From CAYPZU01 sp964415395 (GTDB taxonomy: Bacteria > Chlamydiota > Chlamydiia > Chlamydiales > SM23-39), in assembly GCA_964415395.1 (NCBI GenBank), contig CAYPZU010000024.1, positions 1 through 29,392 of the forward strand: a stretch of 29,392 nucleotides of DNA, written 5' to 3'. The notes below the pieces were generated by a model. That model was given only the letters and a program-made list of their open reading frames with translations. It did not search any database and was not told where the DNA came from. Of this stretch, positions 6,662 to 14,818 are shown piece by piece; positions within the stretch are counted from its first letter, which is position 1; every line of letters starts with the position of its first letter. The position numbers were made by a program, and so were the translations under genes.

Positions 6662-8070
6662 TTCTTTTTTAACCTGGCTCCTGTTGGGGTGTCTTCAATC
6701 AGATAGCCCCGGGCGAGGATGGCATCGCGCATCTCGTCGCTGAGGCGGTAATTTTTTTCGCGCCGCGCTTTCTCCCTCTGTTCCAGATAGTGGAGAAGGT
6801 CGGACGGGATTTCTTCTTTTTTGTGCAGCGGCAGCACGCCGAGAACCCGGTCCCAGTCAGAGAGGACGCGGAGGATTTCGTCCGCTTCGGTGCGGCCAAT
6901 CTTCTCTTCGTCGCAAAGCGTATTGAGCTCGCGGATGAGATCGAAAAGGGCAGCCAGCGCGGCGGAAATGTTGAGATCGTCGGCAAGGGCAGCCTTGAAG
7001 CGCTGCGAAGCCTTTTCGAGATAAGCGCCTGCCTGGCCGGCGATTCCCGGCGTCTGAACGGCGCGAAGGCGGTGGACCAGATCTTCGATCCGCTGCAGGC
7101 TCGACCTGGCGGCGTCAAGGCCGGCGAATGTGAAATTGAGCTGCGTCCGGTAATGGGTCGAGAGGAGCAGGTAGCGCACTTCAGAGCCGGTATAGCCGCG
7201 CTTGAGCAGATCGCGCAGCGTGTAGAAATTGCCGAGGCTCTTCGACATCTTCTTGTGGTCTACGAGAAGGTGTTCCGCGTGGAGCCAATGGTGGACGAAG
7301 CGGTGTCCCGAGTAGCACTCCGATTGAGCGATCTCGTTTTCATGGTGCGGGAACATGTTGTCGACGCCGCCGCAGTGGATGTCGAGAGTTTCGCCGAGGA
7401 GCTTCATCGCCATCGCCGAGCATTCGATATGCCAGCCGGGGCGTCCTTTTCCAAAGGGGCTTTCCCAGAAGATCTGCCCGTCCCGCTCGGGATCATACGC
7501 TTTCCAGAGGACGAAGTCGGCGACGTTGTCTTTGTCGTATTCGTCGGCTTCGTTTTCGCCGGAGGCGTTCACTTTGAGATCGCCGAGGCAAAGGTGGGAA
7601 AGCCTCCCGTAGGAGGGAAATTTCCGGATGGAGAAGTAGATGCTTCCGTTCTGGCTTTTATAGGCTGTCCCGTCTTCGAGGAGCTTCTCAATGATCTGGA
7701 TCATCTCGGGGATGTAGTCGGTCGCGGCCGGGTAGTGCTCGGCTTTCTCGATATTGAGGGAGTGGAGGTCTTCGAAGAAGGCGATCCGGAAGGGTTCCGT
7801 GTAGGCTTTCAGAGGGATTTTCTTCGCGATCGCGCCGCGGATCGTTTTGTCGTCGATGTCGGTGATGTTCATCGCCTGCTCGATCTTGAACCCGAAGAAC
7901 TGGATCGTCCGGCGGAGAAGATCTTCGAAGACGTAAGTGCGGAAATTGCCGATGTGGGCAAAATCATAAATCGTCGGGCCGCAGGTGTACATCCGGATCG
8001 TCTTCCGGTCGTAGGGAACAAGCTCTTCTTTCTCGCGCGTTTCGGTGTTGTAGAGTTTCAGCTGGGTCAT
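6658..8070 (-). CDS. cysS: Cysteine--tRNA ligase
   Basis: The 470-residue class I synthetase charges tRNA-Cys. YTCGPTIYDFAHIGNFRTYV near residues 28-47 holds the zinc-ligand cysteine and the HIGH-type signature (HIGN). GWHIECSAMAMK and FPHHENEIAQSEC supply further zinc ligands, and KMSKSLGNFYTLRDLL holds the KMSKS loop. The helical DALR-like tail follows (LEKASQRFKAALADDLN). Length is typical. Its ATG overlaps the aas stop by 4 bases. The lysS-cysS proximity matches Chlamydia as I remember it. Confidence 0.97.
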   Translation of the reverse strand: MTQLKLYNTETREKEELVPYDRKTIRMYTCGPTIYDFAHIGNFRTYVFEDLLRRTIQFFGFKIEQAMNITDIDDKTIRGAIAKKIPLKAYTEPFRIAFFEDLHSLNIEKAEHYPAATDYIPEMIQIIEKLLEDGTAYKSQNGSIYFSIRKFPSYGRLSHLCLGDLKVNASGENEADEYDKDNVADFVLWKAYDPERDGQIFWESPFGKGRPGWHIECSAMAMKLLGETLDIHCGGVDNMFPHHENEIAQSECYSGHRFVHHWLHAEHLLVDHKKMSKSLGNFYTLRDLLKRGYTGSEVRYLLLSTHYRTQLNFTFAGLDAARSSLQRIEDLVHRLRAVQTPGIAGQAGAYLEKASQRFKAALADDLNISAALAALFDLIRELNTLCDEEKIGRTEADEILRVLSDWDRVLGVLPLHKKEEIPSDLLHYLEQREKARREKNYRLSDEMRDAILARGYLIEDTPTGARLKKK

Positions 8071-10754
8071 TTGATTTGAGCCTGCAAGGTTCGGTAGTCG
8101 GTTTTTCCAGTTCCCATCATGGGGATTTCTTCGATTCGATAAACGGCTGAGATTTTGATGAGCCGGCTGAATCCAGCGCGGTTCAGAATCTCATTGCAGT
8201 GGTCGCGGTCGATCGCAGCGGTCGAAAAGAGAACAAGCTGCGATTTCTCGGGATTGCGCTCGTCCGCCAAAATTGCGAGAGATGGAAGGTCGCTCTTGAT
8301 CTTTCCTTCCTGCAAAAGTTCTTTGATGAGCACCTCTTCGACAGCGCCCAGGCTGATCATCTCGCCGCCGATCTTGGTGAACCGCTTGAGGCGGCCGGTG
8401 AGGATCAAAAAGCCTTCGCTGTCGATCATTCCAATATCGCCCGAGCGATACCACTGTTTTCCCTCGATTTCGATAAACGGGTTGCGGGGCGAGCCGAGAT
8501 ACCCGTTGAAAACGTTGGGCCCCCGGAAGCAGAGCTCACCCGCGGCCCCGGGGGGAAGCAATGCCCCGGTTTCGGGATGGATGGTGCAGACATCGACTCC
8601 CGGCAAGGGCTGGCCTACGCCTTTCAAGGGGAGCCCTTCGCGGGTCATCGTCAAAATGGGAGAGCATTCGGTGATCCCATACCCTTCAATGAAAACAGCC
8701 CCGCGTTTTGTAGCCCGGGCAACGAGTTCAGCAGAGGCTTTTTCTGCGCCAGTGACAAACATCCGGATCGATTTCAAGTCGTCTCCTTTTTCAGCAGCGA
8801 AAAGCCCTTTGAGGAAGCTGGGCGCGCTGCAGAAAATCGAGACATTCCACCTTTTGACCCCTTCGGCGAGGGCAAAGCTGTCTGTTGGATCGGGATAGAA
8901 TGCGACTTTCATCCCAATCAAAAGCGGAAAGATTCCCGTCACGGAAAAGCCGAACGAGTGGAATGGAGGCAGAATGCCATAGAGAACATCGGTCGATTTG
9001 AAGCAGACCCCCTGAATGGCGGAGCTTTGGTTGGAGAGGATGTTTTTGTACGTAAGGGGCACTGCCTTAGGAGCCGCTTCGGTGCCGCTGGTAAAGAGAA
9101 TGACGGCAGGAGAGTCTCCCTGAAGCCGGGTCAGCCCTTGGGCTTTTAAAACCGCCTTTTTCGATAGGAACGACAGGAAGACTCCGCGGAGCTTCATCTT
9201 GAGCGAAAGGCTGGCGCGCACATCCTCGAGAAGGAGAAGCTGGTCTACGAGCTGGCCGAGATCGATGTGGGAGGCCCGGTCCAAAAACCGCCATGAAGTA
9301 AGCACCCTCTTAGCTCCAGTGAGCCGCATCATTTCTTCAAGGTAGCGGGGTCCCAGCGTCCAATTGAGCATCACCGGCGTTTTGCCCGCCATCTGCAAAG
9401 CGAGAATGACGATATAGGCGCCCGCGGAAGCCGGGAGGAGGACGGCGACCCTCTCCTCCGGGAAGGTCCGGAAATATTGGGCCAGGACGAGGATCGATTT
9501 TTTCATCTTCTTATAGGAAAGGACGCCGACAAGGTCGTCCGCGCAGGCGAGCCGGTTTCCCATCGAATCGCAGCGGGACAAAAACGCTTCGGGAATGGTA
9601 GCCCCGGCAGGAATGCAGGGCTCGGGACGGGCCTCTTCGGCCGGCCAGGAGAACAGGGACGGCCCGTTATTGACCCGGTCCTTGTCTGAAGAGGCTCCTG
9701 AAGCGAGTTCCAGAGCGTCTTGGACTGTGTCGAGATCTTCGGGATGGATTTCCCCCACATCATATTTTTTGGAAAGGAAGGCGATCAGCTCGGCGATATT
9801 CAGAGAGTCCATCCCCAGATCCTGAGCCAGGCTCATCTCGGGTCGTATTTCCTGCGCAGGGTTATTGAGGATCTTCTGGATTTCCGCGGCTACTTTCGAT
9901 TGCACTTCTTCGGAAATTTCGACGCCCCCCTCCCCTTTTCTCTTCCGTTTCGGCTGATAGAGTTCTTTCAAGTCTTTCCGCCAGAACGCATACGAAACGC
10001 GCGTTGCAGGCTCCTCTTCGACTCGGCCCTGGTCGGTTAGATATTGGTTGTACCAGGCATCGAGGAAGCGGTTGAATTCAAGGCGGCTCCCCTCTCGCGG
10101 CAGACCGGGAGGATTCGGTTCGATTTCGATGAGGACTTTGCGGCGGGGCGCGAAAAAGAGGAGGTTTTTCATCAGGACGCAGAAACCAAACCAGAGAGCG
10201 GCGCCCACAGGAGGCGTTCTGCCTAAATAAGCCCTGGAAAAACTGCTGCCCCAAAGTCCCGTCGTGCGGATGAGTACGATGTTCGCCTCTTTGCACTCCT
10301 GCGAGAGAGCGTGGGCTCCGGAGGCTCCCCCCACCGACTCGCGGCCGCTGCTTTTCAAACTGCCCGCTGGATAAAGGAGGAAGTTTTTCCCCTGTTTCAA
10401 GCCGTCGGCGATCCGCTGGATCGCATCCTGCGCCTTTTTGACCTTCAGCTGATTCACGTTCACGTCGAGATTCGGCACCGGCATGGCGTCGCTGATCTGC
10501 ATGATCGGTTTGAGGAGCGGATTGCGGAAAATATACTCGACGACCAGAGGCTGCATCCGGAAGCGGGGCCAAAGCCGGGCGTAAATCATAAACGGATCCA
10601 TATGAGCCGGATGGTTCGGCAAAAAGAGGATCCCCCCTTTTTTGTTGAAATGCTCAGTGTTCAGCTTTTCCAGGCCGCGGTATTCAACGCGATAGCGCAA
10701 GGAGATGACAGCGCGCAGCAGAAATCCAACAAACTCCCAAAACAGCTTCGGCAT
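8067..10754 (-). CDS. aas: Trifunctional Aas-like protein: phospholipid acyltransferase, ACP domain and acyl-ACP synthetase
   Basis: The 895-residue protein has three parts. Residues ~1-250 are a PlsC-type acyltransferase with the HX4D motif in NHPAHMD (~47-53); the second motif reads YPAGSLKSSG where most relatives have FPEG. Residues ~280-350 are an acyl carrier domain with GMDSL, the phosphopantetheine serine near 317. Residues ~385-895 are an AMP-forming acyl-ACP/acyl-CoA synthetase: TSGTEAAPKAV, GYGITECSP, YRSGDIGMID, GRLKRFTKIGGE and the terminal catalytic lysine in GTGKTDYR. It should activate free (host) fatty acids onto ACP and acylate lysophospholipids at the inner membrane. I chose the ATG at 10754 (AGAGGA just upstream); a GTG at 10817 would add 21 residues. 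It heads an aas-cysS-small gene operon. Confidence 0.9.
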   Translation of the reverse strand: MPKLFWEFVGFLLRAVISLRYRVEYRGLEKLNTEHFNKKGGILFLPNHPAHMDPFMIYARLWPRFRMQPLVVEYIFRNPLLKPIMQISDAMPVPNLDVNVNQLKVKKAQDAIQRIADGLKQGKNFLLYPAGSLKSSGRESVGGASGAHALSQECKEANIVLIRTTGLWGSSFSRAYLGRTPPVGAALWFGFCVLMKNLLFFAPRRKVLIEIEPNPPGLPREGSRLEFNRFLDAWYNQYLTDQGRVEEEPATRVSYAFWRKDLKELYQPKRKRKGEGGVEISEEVQSKVAAEIQKILNNPAQEIRPEMSLAQDLGMDSLNIAELIAFLSKKYDVGEIHPEDLDTVQDALELASGASSDKDRVNNGPSLFSWPAEEARPEPCIPAGATIPEAFLSRCDSMGNRLACADDLVGVLSYKKMKKSILVLAQYFRTFPEERVAVLLPASAGAYIVILALQMAGKTPVMLNWTLGPRYLEEMMRLTGAKRVLTSWRFLDRASHIDLGQLVDQLLLLEDVRASLSLKMKLRGVFLSFLSKKAVLKAQGLTRLQGDSPAVILFTSGTEAAPKAVPLTYKNILSNQSSAIQGVCFKSTDVLYGILPPFHSFGFSVTGIFPLLIGMKVAFYPDPTDSFALAEGVKRWNVSIFCSAPSFLKGLFAAEKGDDLKSIRMFVTGAEKASAELVARATKRGAVFIEGYGITECSPILTMTREGLPLKGVGQPLPGVDVCTIHPETGALLPPGAAGELCFRGPNVFNGYLGSPRNPFIEIEGKQWYRSGDIGMIDSEGFLILTGRLKRFTKIGGEMISLGAVEEVLIKELLQEGKIKSDLPSLAILADERNPEKSQLVLFSTAAIDRDHCNEILNRAGFSRLIKISAVYRIEEIPMMGTGKTDYRTLQAQIK

Positions 10755-10923
10755 CGATCCTCTAAAATTTGCCTCTATTTTTATCTTTGCAAGGGGTTTT
10801 AGGCCAGCGTTTTCCACCCAAAATCAACAATCCGCAAACCTCTATTTCTTAATGGGATAGATTGACGATTCTCCGCAAACCACTGACAACCAGCGAATTG
10901 CAAAACAAAGAAAGTAAACATAA

Positions 10924-10952
10924 TTGAAATTCAAAGCAAATTGTGATATGAT
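10924..10952 (+). promoter_or_regulatory. Sigma-66/70-type promoter for the two small plus-strand genes
   Basis: TTGAAA (10924-10929) and TATGAT (10947-10952) are separated by exactly 17 bp in an AT-rich island within GC-rich DNA. Transcription would begin about 25 nt before the ATG at 10985. Matches to consensus are 5 of 6 for each box. Confidence 0.6.
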
Positions 10953-10984
10953 TACCGTAACGGCAAACTAAAAACAAAACAAAG

Positions 10985-11197
10985 ATGAACGGAATTTCAA
11001 CAATCCAATCTTTCCGGAGCCAGGAGCTCTCCCCTCCAGCAGCAGCTGGCGCAGAGCCTTCCCGGAACTTTCCAGAATCGACCTCTCCCCTATCTCCCGC
11101 CGTATCGCTACGCAATTTTGTCGCCCGCGCGATGAACGACGCCCGCCAGGCGATCGAGAGCGCATCCCATTTCACATTAGCGCCTAACAAGGCGTAG
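10985..11197 (+). CDS. Small Ser/Pro-rich protein, possibly secreted, unrecognised
   Basis: The 70-residue product begins MNGISTIQSF and has a Ser/Pro/Ala-rich middle, then an amphipathic helix-like tail (LRNFVARAMNDARQAIESA). There is no Shine-Dalgarno, but a good promoter lies 33 nt upstream and the frame is the first in the transcript. The disordered polar N-terminus is the kind seen in type III secretion substrates; this is suggestive only. A 122-residue minus-strand frame covers the same bases but crosses the promoter and looks less protein-like. Confidence 0.45.
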   Translation: MNGISTIQSFRSQELSPPAAAGAEPSRNFPESTSPLSPAVSLRNFVARAMNDARQAIESASHFTLAPNKA

Positions 11198-11262
11198 CTG
11201 GACTTAATTCCAGACATTCCTTATACATAGGAATTTCTTTAGATCTATTTGAGGAGGATTTT

Positions 11263-11598
11263 ATGTCACGAATTGAAGGACCTGGCTCACGCGGCATAGG
11301 CCCCACAGACAAGCCCAATCGCACCACCAAGCCATCTGCAGACTTAACGAAAGTGAGGGGAAAGACAGATTCATTTTCCAGGCCTCATCTTCAAGTGACG
11401 ACTAAAAAAACGACAGACTTTTTACGCAAATCAAACGGCAGGGGGGGACTTCCTAAGGCCGAAGAGAAACCGAGCAGCGCAAGGGTAGTCGCGAGCACAT
11501 CAGGAGATGCAAACGATGTAGCGATAGGTACTATGACCGAAAAAGAATTCTCGGCGCAACTGCGCAAACTTCCCCGCAGCGATCCTTTTGATCCTTAA
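11263..11598 (+). CDS. Small basic disordered protein, possible secreted effector, unrecognised
   Basis: The 111-residue product follows a strong GAGGAGGA Shine-Dalgarno and lies 65 nt after the previous small gene. It is rich in Ser, Thr, Lys, Pro and Gly with no hydrophobic segment, starting MSRIEGPGSRGIGPTDKP and ending with FSAQLRKLPRSDPFDP. Two weak hairpins (CTGGA/TCCAG and TTCCT/AGGAA) lie between the two genes. Its TAA is immediately adjacent to the stop of the convergent glycosyltransferase, with no bases between. No domain is recognised. Confidence 0.65.
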   Translation: MSRIEGPGSRGIGPTDKPNRTTKPSADLTKVRGKTDSFSRPHLQVTTKKTTDFLRKSNGRGGLPKAEEKPSSARVVASTSGDANDVAIGTMTEKEFSAQLRKLPRSDPFDP

Positions 11599-13251
11599 TC
11601 ATCTTGCGATGAATTCGGGGATGGCTTCGTGATGGGGGGAAGCGTTCTCTACTTTGTAAAGGGGTTCGATGTCGATCTTGAGCCCCTCGTTGAATTTCAA
11701 AAGCAGCTCTTCCGGCGTCAGAAAACTCCCCTGGGATGATTCCGTGGATCCGATTCCGTTCAAAGGAAGATGGATCACTTTCGATTGCTCGAAGTAAAGC
11801 CCTAGAGTTTTGTCCGGTTTTGCTGCCTGCGCCCAGCCGTATTCAAGAAGGCCGGGATTCTTATAATCGAGCTTTTCAAACGACTCACGCAGATCCGATT
11901 TTCGATAGAGCGTCAGGTCGAACCCGTGGGGAAGCCCCCACTCGGCTTGTCCCGCCCCCAGATCCCAGGCGAACACGCCATGGGAAAGAGGCGCGCTGGG
12001 AGGCGTTTCCACATCTTTGCCGAACTGGGAAGAATGGCGGATATTTTTCCCCTGGCGGAGATAGAAGGCGTAGGCGCCTGTTTTTTCAAGCATCTCCATG
12101 CAGACTTTGAGATCGGCGAAATCTTTTACGACAAGATCGTCGCCCCCGAAGAGAACATAATCAGAAGAATTTTCGAAGACGAGCCTCAGAACGGAGGCCT
12201 TGAACTCTTTTTCCGGCTGCGCGGCGAAACGGACTTTGGGGAAAGCGGTTCTCACTGCTTCATAGGCAGCCGCAAATTCGGGATTTCCCGCCCGGACGAG
12301 AACGGAAATCTTCTCGTATCCAGTCAAAAATTTTTCGATCGACTCGAGACAGGCGTAGAGCTGCAGGGGCCGGTTGTGGGAGAAGAGGACGAGCTCCGCC
12401 TTGCTATTGCTCTCGCGCGGTTTGGGGAAAGAAGCTAAAGGCTTGTATTGCGTTTGGCCGCTTGATTCCCCCCGCTGCCGCAAGCAGCTTGAGAAAACAA
12501 ACGGCTCCATGACGGAGCGGACTCTGCCGCCTGAAAGTTCCAGAAGGGGTTCGGCATACCGCTGTTTTTCGCGGGCGAAGGTTCCCTTGCAGAAGAGATC
12601 CTGCAGCTGGATCTGTTTAAAGATCCCGGCGTAGAACGAACAGGGAGAGGAAAGGTCGAAGACGCCGAACCCCTGGAGCTCGACGGTTTCCCTTTCGAAC
12701 TGGGGCGGATTTCCGATTTCATAATCGGGGTAGCGGACCGTTTGGCCGAATGCGATCCAGAGATCGGGATTTTGATAGAGCTGATTCAGCCTGGAGAGGA
12801 TCTGGGGATGGGCGAACCACTCCCTGCCCTCTAGCGGAACGACAATCTCCCGGTCCAGGCAGCTGTCGACAGCGCGGTAGAGGCATCCGGCAGCTCCCTG
12901 GCGGCTCTCGTTGCGCATCAAAATGACGCGGTGCTCCTGCTGATTCTCGACGACGAATTTCTGCGCCTTTTCAAAGGTGCCGTCGGCAGAGCCGTCGTCG
13001 ATGAAGATGACGCGGCAATAATCATGGTCCTGTTCAAAGACGGAGCGCAAAGCCCTTTCGCACCAGAGGCTGTCGTTGTAGGCGTGGATCACGACCGCAA
13101 ACGATTTATGCTCCGTTAAAGGAAAGTCCCTTCCGGGAAAAACGTTTGAATAGAGGATCGTCTTTTCTTTTTTGGGCGCAGGTTTTTTGCCCGTCCAGAA
13201 TCCAAAGAGCGCAGCGGCGAAAAGAAAGGCGAACCAAATGAGCCGCTTCAT
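11599..13251 (-). CDS. Two-domain membrane-anchored family 2 glycosyltransferase-like protein
   Basis: The 550-residue protein has an N-terminal membrane anchor (LIWFAFLFAAALFGFW) and a first GT-A domain (~45-250) with VIHAYNDSLWCERALRSVF and FIDDGSADGT, the nucleotide-sugar DxD-type site. A second GT-like domain (~285-500) has LVLFSHNRPLQLYACLESIE and YVLFGGDDLVV. In the first domain the usual second acidic cluster (DGDDWL in active relatives) reads EGREWF, so that domain may be impaired, leaving the second as the working one. It overlaps the upstream paralogue by 4 bases (ATGA). It may decorate a cell-envelope glycan; donor and acceptor cannot be read from sequence. Confidence 0.85.
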   Translation of the reverse strand: MKRLIWFAFLFAAALFGFWTGKKPAPKKEKTILYSNVFPGRDFPLTEHKSFAVVIHAYNDSLWCERALRSVFEQDHDYCRVIFIDDGSADGTFEKAQKFVVENQQEHRVILMRNESRQGAAGCLYRAVDSCLDREIVVPLEGREWFAHPQILSRLNQLYQNPDLWIAFGQTVRYPDYEIGNPPQFERETVELQGFGVFDLSSPCSFYAGIFKQIQLQDLFCKGTFAREKQRYAEPLLELSGGRVRSVMEPFVFSSCLRQRGESSGQTQYKPLASFPKPRESNSKAELVLFSHNRPLQLYACLESIEKFLTGYEKISVLVRAGNPEFAAAYEAVRTAFPKVRFAAQPEKEFKASVLRLVFENSSDYVLFGGDDLVVKDFADLKVCMEMLEKTGAYAFYLRQGKNIRHSSQFGKDVETPPSAPLSHGVFAWDLGAGQAEWGLPHGFDLTLYRKSDLRESFEKLDYKNPGLLEYGWAQAAKPDKTLGLYFEQSKVIHLPLNGIGSTESSQGSFLTPEELLLKFNEGLKIDIEPLYKVENASPHHEAIPEFIAR

Positions 13252-14168
13252 GGGGATTCCTCTGGAGATTCTGCTTTCAGCTCAAGCGCCGCAAGAGAGG
13301 AGTAGGGGTTGAGGCTCCGGATGAACCGTTCGCATTTCATCTGGAGTTCTTTTTCTTCCTGCTTCTGCGCAAAGGCGTTGGCGATATAAAGCGTTTCGGG
13401 GATGCACTGGAAATGGTCTTTCGCCATTTCAAGCATCGGGAGCATGTAGGCGAGATCGGAACAGGCGGGAAGGAATTTTCCCTGATAAATCAGATCCGAT
13501 TCTTTGATTTTCTTAAATAGCCCCACGTAAAACGTCCGCAAATGGCCTGGAACAAACGGCTGGCCCCGGAATCCTCTTTCTTTCCACGCAGCTTCCGGGA
13601 TCGGCTTCGCATTTCCCAATCCAAAGGTAGGAAATTCGCGCGACTGTCCATAGGTGAGCCACAGGTCGGGATCGGCATAGTAGGCGTTGAGCCGCTGCAA
13701 GACCCATTCATGGGCGAGCCAATCTTCCCCTTCCAAAACGACGACGATCTCCTCATCGGGGCAGCCTTCGACGGCCCGGACGAGATTTGCCAAAACCCCA
13801 AGCCGCTCTTCGTTGCGAACCACGGTTGTCTCGAGCATGAAATCGCTATCGTAAATCAGATCGCGCGCCAGCTCGAAGCTTCCGTCGTTCGATGCGTCGT
13901 CGATGTAAACGAGGCGGAACTGGCTGTAATTTTGACGGAAGAGCGAATCGAGCGTCTTTTGGACGTAGGCTCCATTATTATAGCCCACGACGACGACAGT
14001 GAAATTCTTGTTTTTTACAGGATAGGGAGTCGGAGAAAAACCCGTTCCGAGCATCTTTTCCCCATCCCCTTTCGGCCCGGTTCCTTTGAACGGATTCCAG
14101 CGCGCCGCTTCGAACCCTCCGAAGAACGCCACGCCGATCGAGAAAAGAAAAAGGACAAGTCTGCTCAT
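13248..14168 (-). CDS. Membrane-anchored family 2 glycosyltransferase
   Basis: The 306-residue protein begins with one membrane helix (LVLFLFSIGVAFFGGFEAA) and a GT-A domain: VVVVGYNNGAYVQKTLDSLF, YIDDASNDGS and LEGEDWLAHEWV, retaining both acidic clusters. Its first 250 residues parallel the N-terminal domain of the next gene (shared PDLWLTYGQ / PDLWIAFGQ), indicating tandem duplication. It lacks the second domain. It starts a two-gene unit downstream of the bioY terminator, so it should have its own promoter between 14169 and 14205, where only a weak candidate is seen. Confidence 0.88.
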   Translation of the reverse strand: MSRLVLFLFSIGVAFFGGFEAARWNPFKGTGPKGDGEKMLGTGFSPTPYPVKNKNFTVVVVGYNNGAYVQKTLDSLFRQNYSQFRLVYIDDASNDGSFELARDLIYDSDFMLETTVVRNEERLGVLANLVRAVEGCPDEEIVVVLEGEDWLAHEWVLQRLNAYYADPDLWLTYGQSREFPTFGLGNAKPIPEAAWKERGFRGQPFVPGHLRTFYVGLFKKIKESDLIYQGKFLPACSDLAYMLPMLEMAKDHFQCIPETLYIANAFAQKQEEKELQMKCERFIRSLNPYSSLAALELKAESPEESP

Positions 14169-14205
14169 AATCCCAAAGCGTGATTTTTCTCAAAAATTCC
14201 GTTGA

Positions 14206-14247
14206 AAGCAAGAAGAAAAGATCAGCCGCAGACTGAATCTGCGGCTG
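14206..14247 (-). terminator. Rho-independent terminator after bioY
   Basis: A perfect 10-bp stem CAGCCGCAGA / TCTGCGGCTG with a 5-nt loop (14223-14247) lies 9 nt after the bioY stop. On the minus strand it is followed by a T-rich run (GATCTTTTCTTCTT). It separates the fabF-bioY operon from the glycosyltransferase pair. Confidence 0.75.
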
Positions 14248-14256
14248 CTGACTCTT

Positions 14257-14808
14257 TTAGGCCCACTTGAGGAAGCGGAGGATGCGCGCGGAAGCGAGCA
14301 CCTTGAGAGCATCCCCGAGCAGGAAGGGAGCTACGCCGAGAAGGAAAGCCTTCTTGAGGCCGACGAAGGTCGCGAGGTAGCTCGCGCCGAGCAGGTAAAT
14401 CGCTGCGCTGCCGGCTGCCATAGCGAGAGAGGCGTTGAGGAGCGTCCGCTTCCGTTCGGCGAGCGCGCCCGTAATATACGCTGCAGCGATATAGCCGATC
14501 AGGTAGCCGCCTGTAGGACCAGCCAGTTTCGCAAGGCCCGCTGCGCCGCCGGCAAAGACCGGAAGGCCTGCGGCTCCCTGGCAAAGGAACAGGAGAACGG
14601 CTGCGGCTCCCCGCTTCGGCCCGAGGAGGACGGAGAGGAGAAGGACGAAGAGGCTCTGGGTCGCGATCGGCACAGGAGTGAACGGCAGCGGGATCGAGAC
14701 GTGGGCGAAAAGGCCGATCAAAAAGCTCGAGAGGACGACGAGAGCGGCGTCCCTAACCAGCGCCTGTTTGGGGGAAGTTTCTGAAACGAGGGAATAAAGG
14801 GTGGACAT
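14257..14808 (-). CDS. bioY: Biotin transporter BioY (ECF S-component)
   Basis: The 183-residue, almost wholly hydrophobic protein has about six membrane segments and BioY hallmarks: IPLPFTPVPIATQSLFVLL near the N-terminus, LGPKRGAAAVLLFLCQGAAG, GPTGGYLIGY and a C-terminal FLLGDALKVL. BioY binds and imports biotin, alone or with an EcfAT energising module, which is not present here. An AAGGAG Shine-Dalgarno precedes the ATG. As last gene of the fabF operon it links biotin supply to fatty acid synthesis (biotin is the acetyl-CoA carboxylase cofactor). Biotin import through BioY is known in Chlamydia. Confidence 0.93.
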   Translation of the reverse strand: MSTLYSLVSETSPKQALVRDAALVVLSSFLIGLFAHVSIPLPFTPVPIATQSLFVLLLSVLLGPKRGAAAVLLFLCQGAAGLPVFAGGAAGLAKLAGPTGGYLIGYIAAAYITGALAERKRTLLNASLAMAAGSAAIYLLGASYLATFVGLKKAFLLGVAPFLLGDALKVLASARILRFLKWA

Positions 14809-14818
14809 AGGAAGCTCC

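Noticed and set aside
6790..8079. 429-codon plus-strand open frame
   Set aside because: It is antisense to cysS, which has complete catalytic motifs; the translated text has no domain and reflects GC-rich codon bias.
10849..11217. 122-codon minus-strand frame
   Set aside because: It crosses the plus-strand promoter and the small plus-strand gene and lacks a ribosome-binding site; its hydrophobic part comes from the AT-rich promoter island.
11599..11615. 13-nt match (CTTGCGATGAATT) between this site and 27622-27634
   Set aside because: Matches of this length are expected by chance several times in a window this long.
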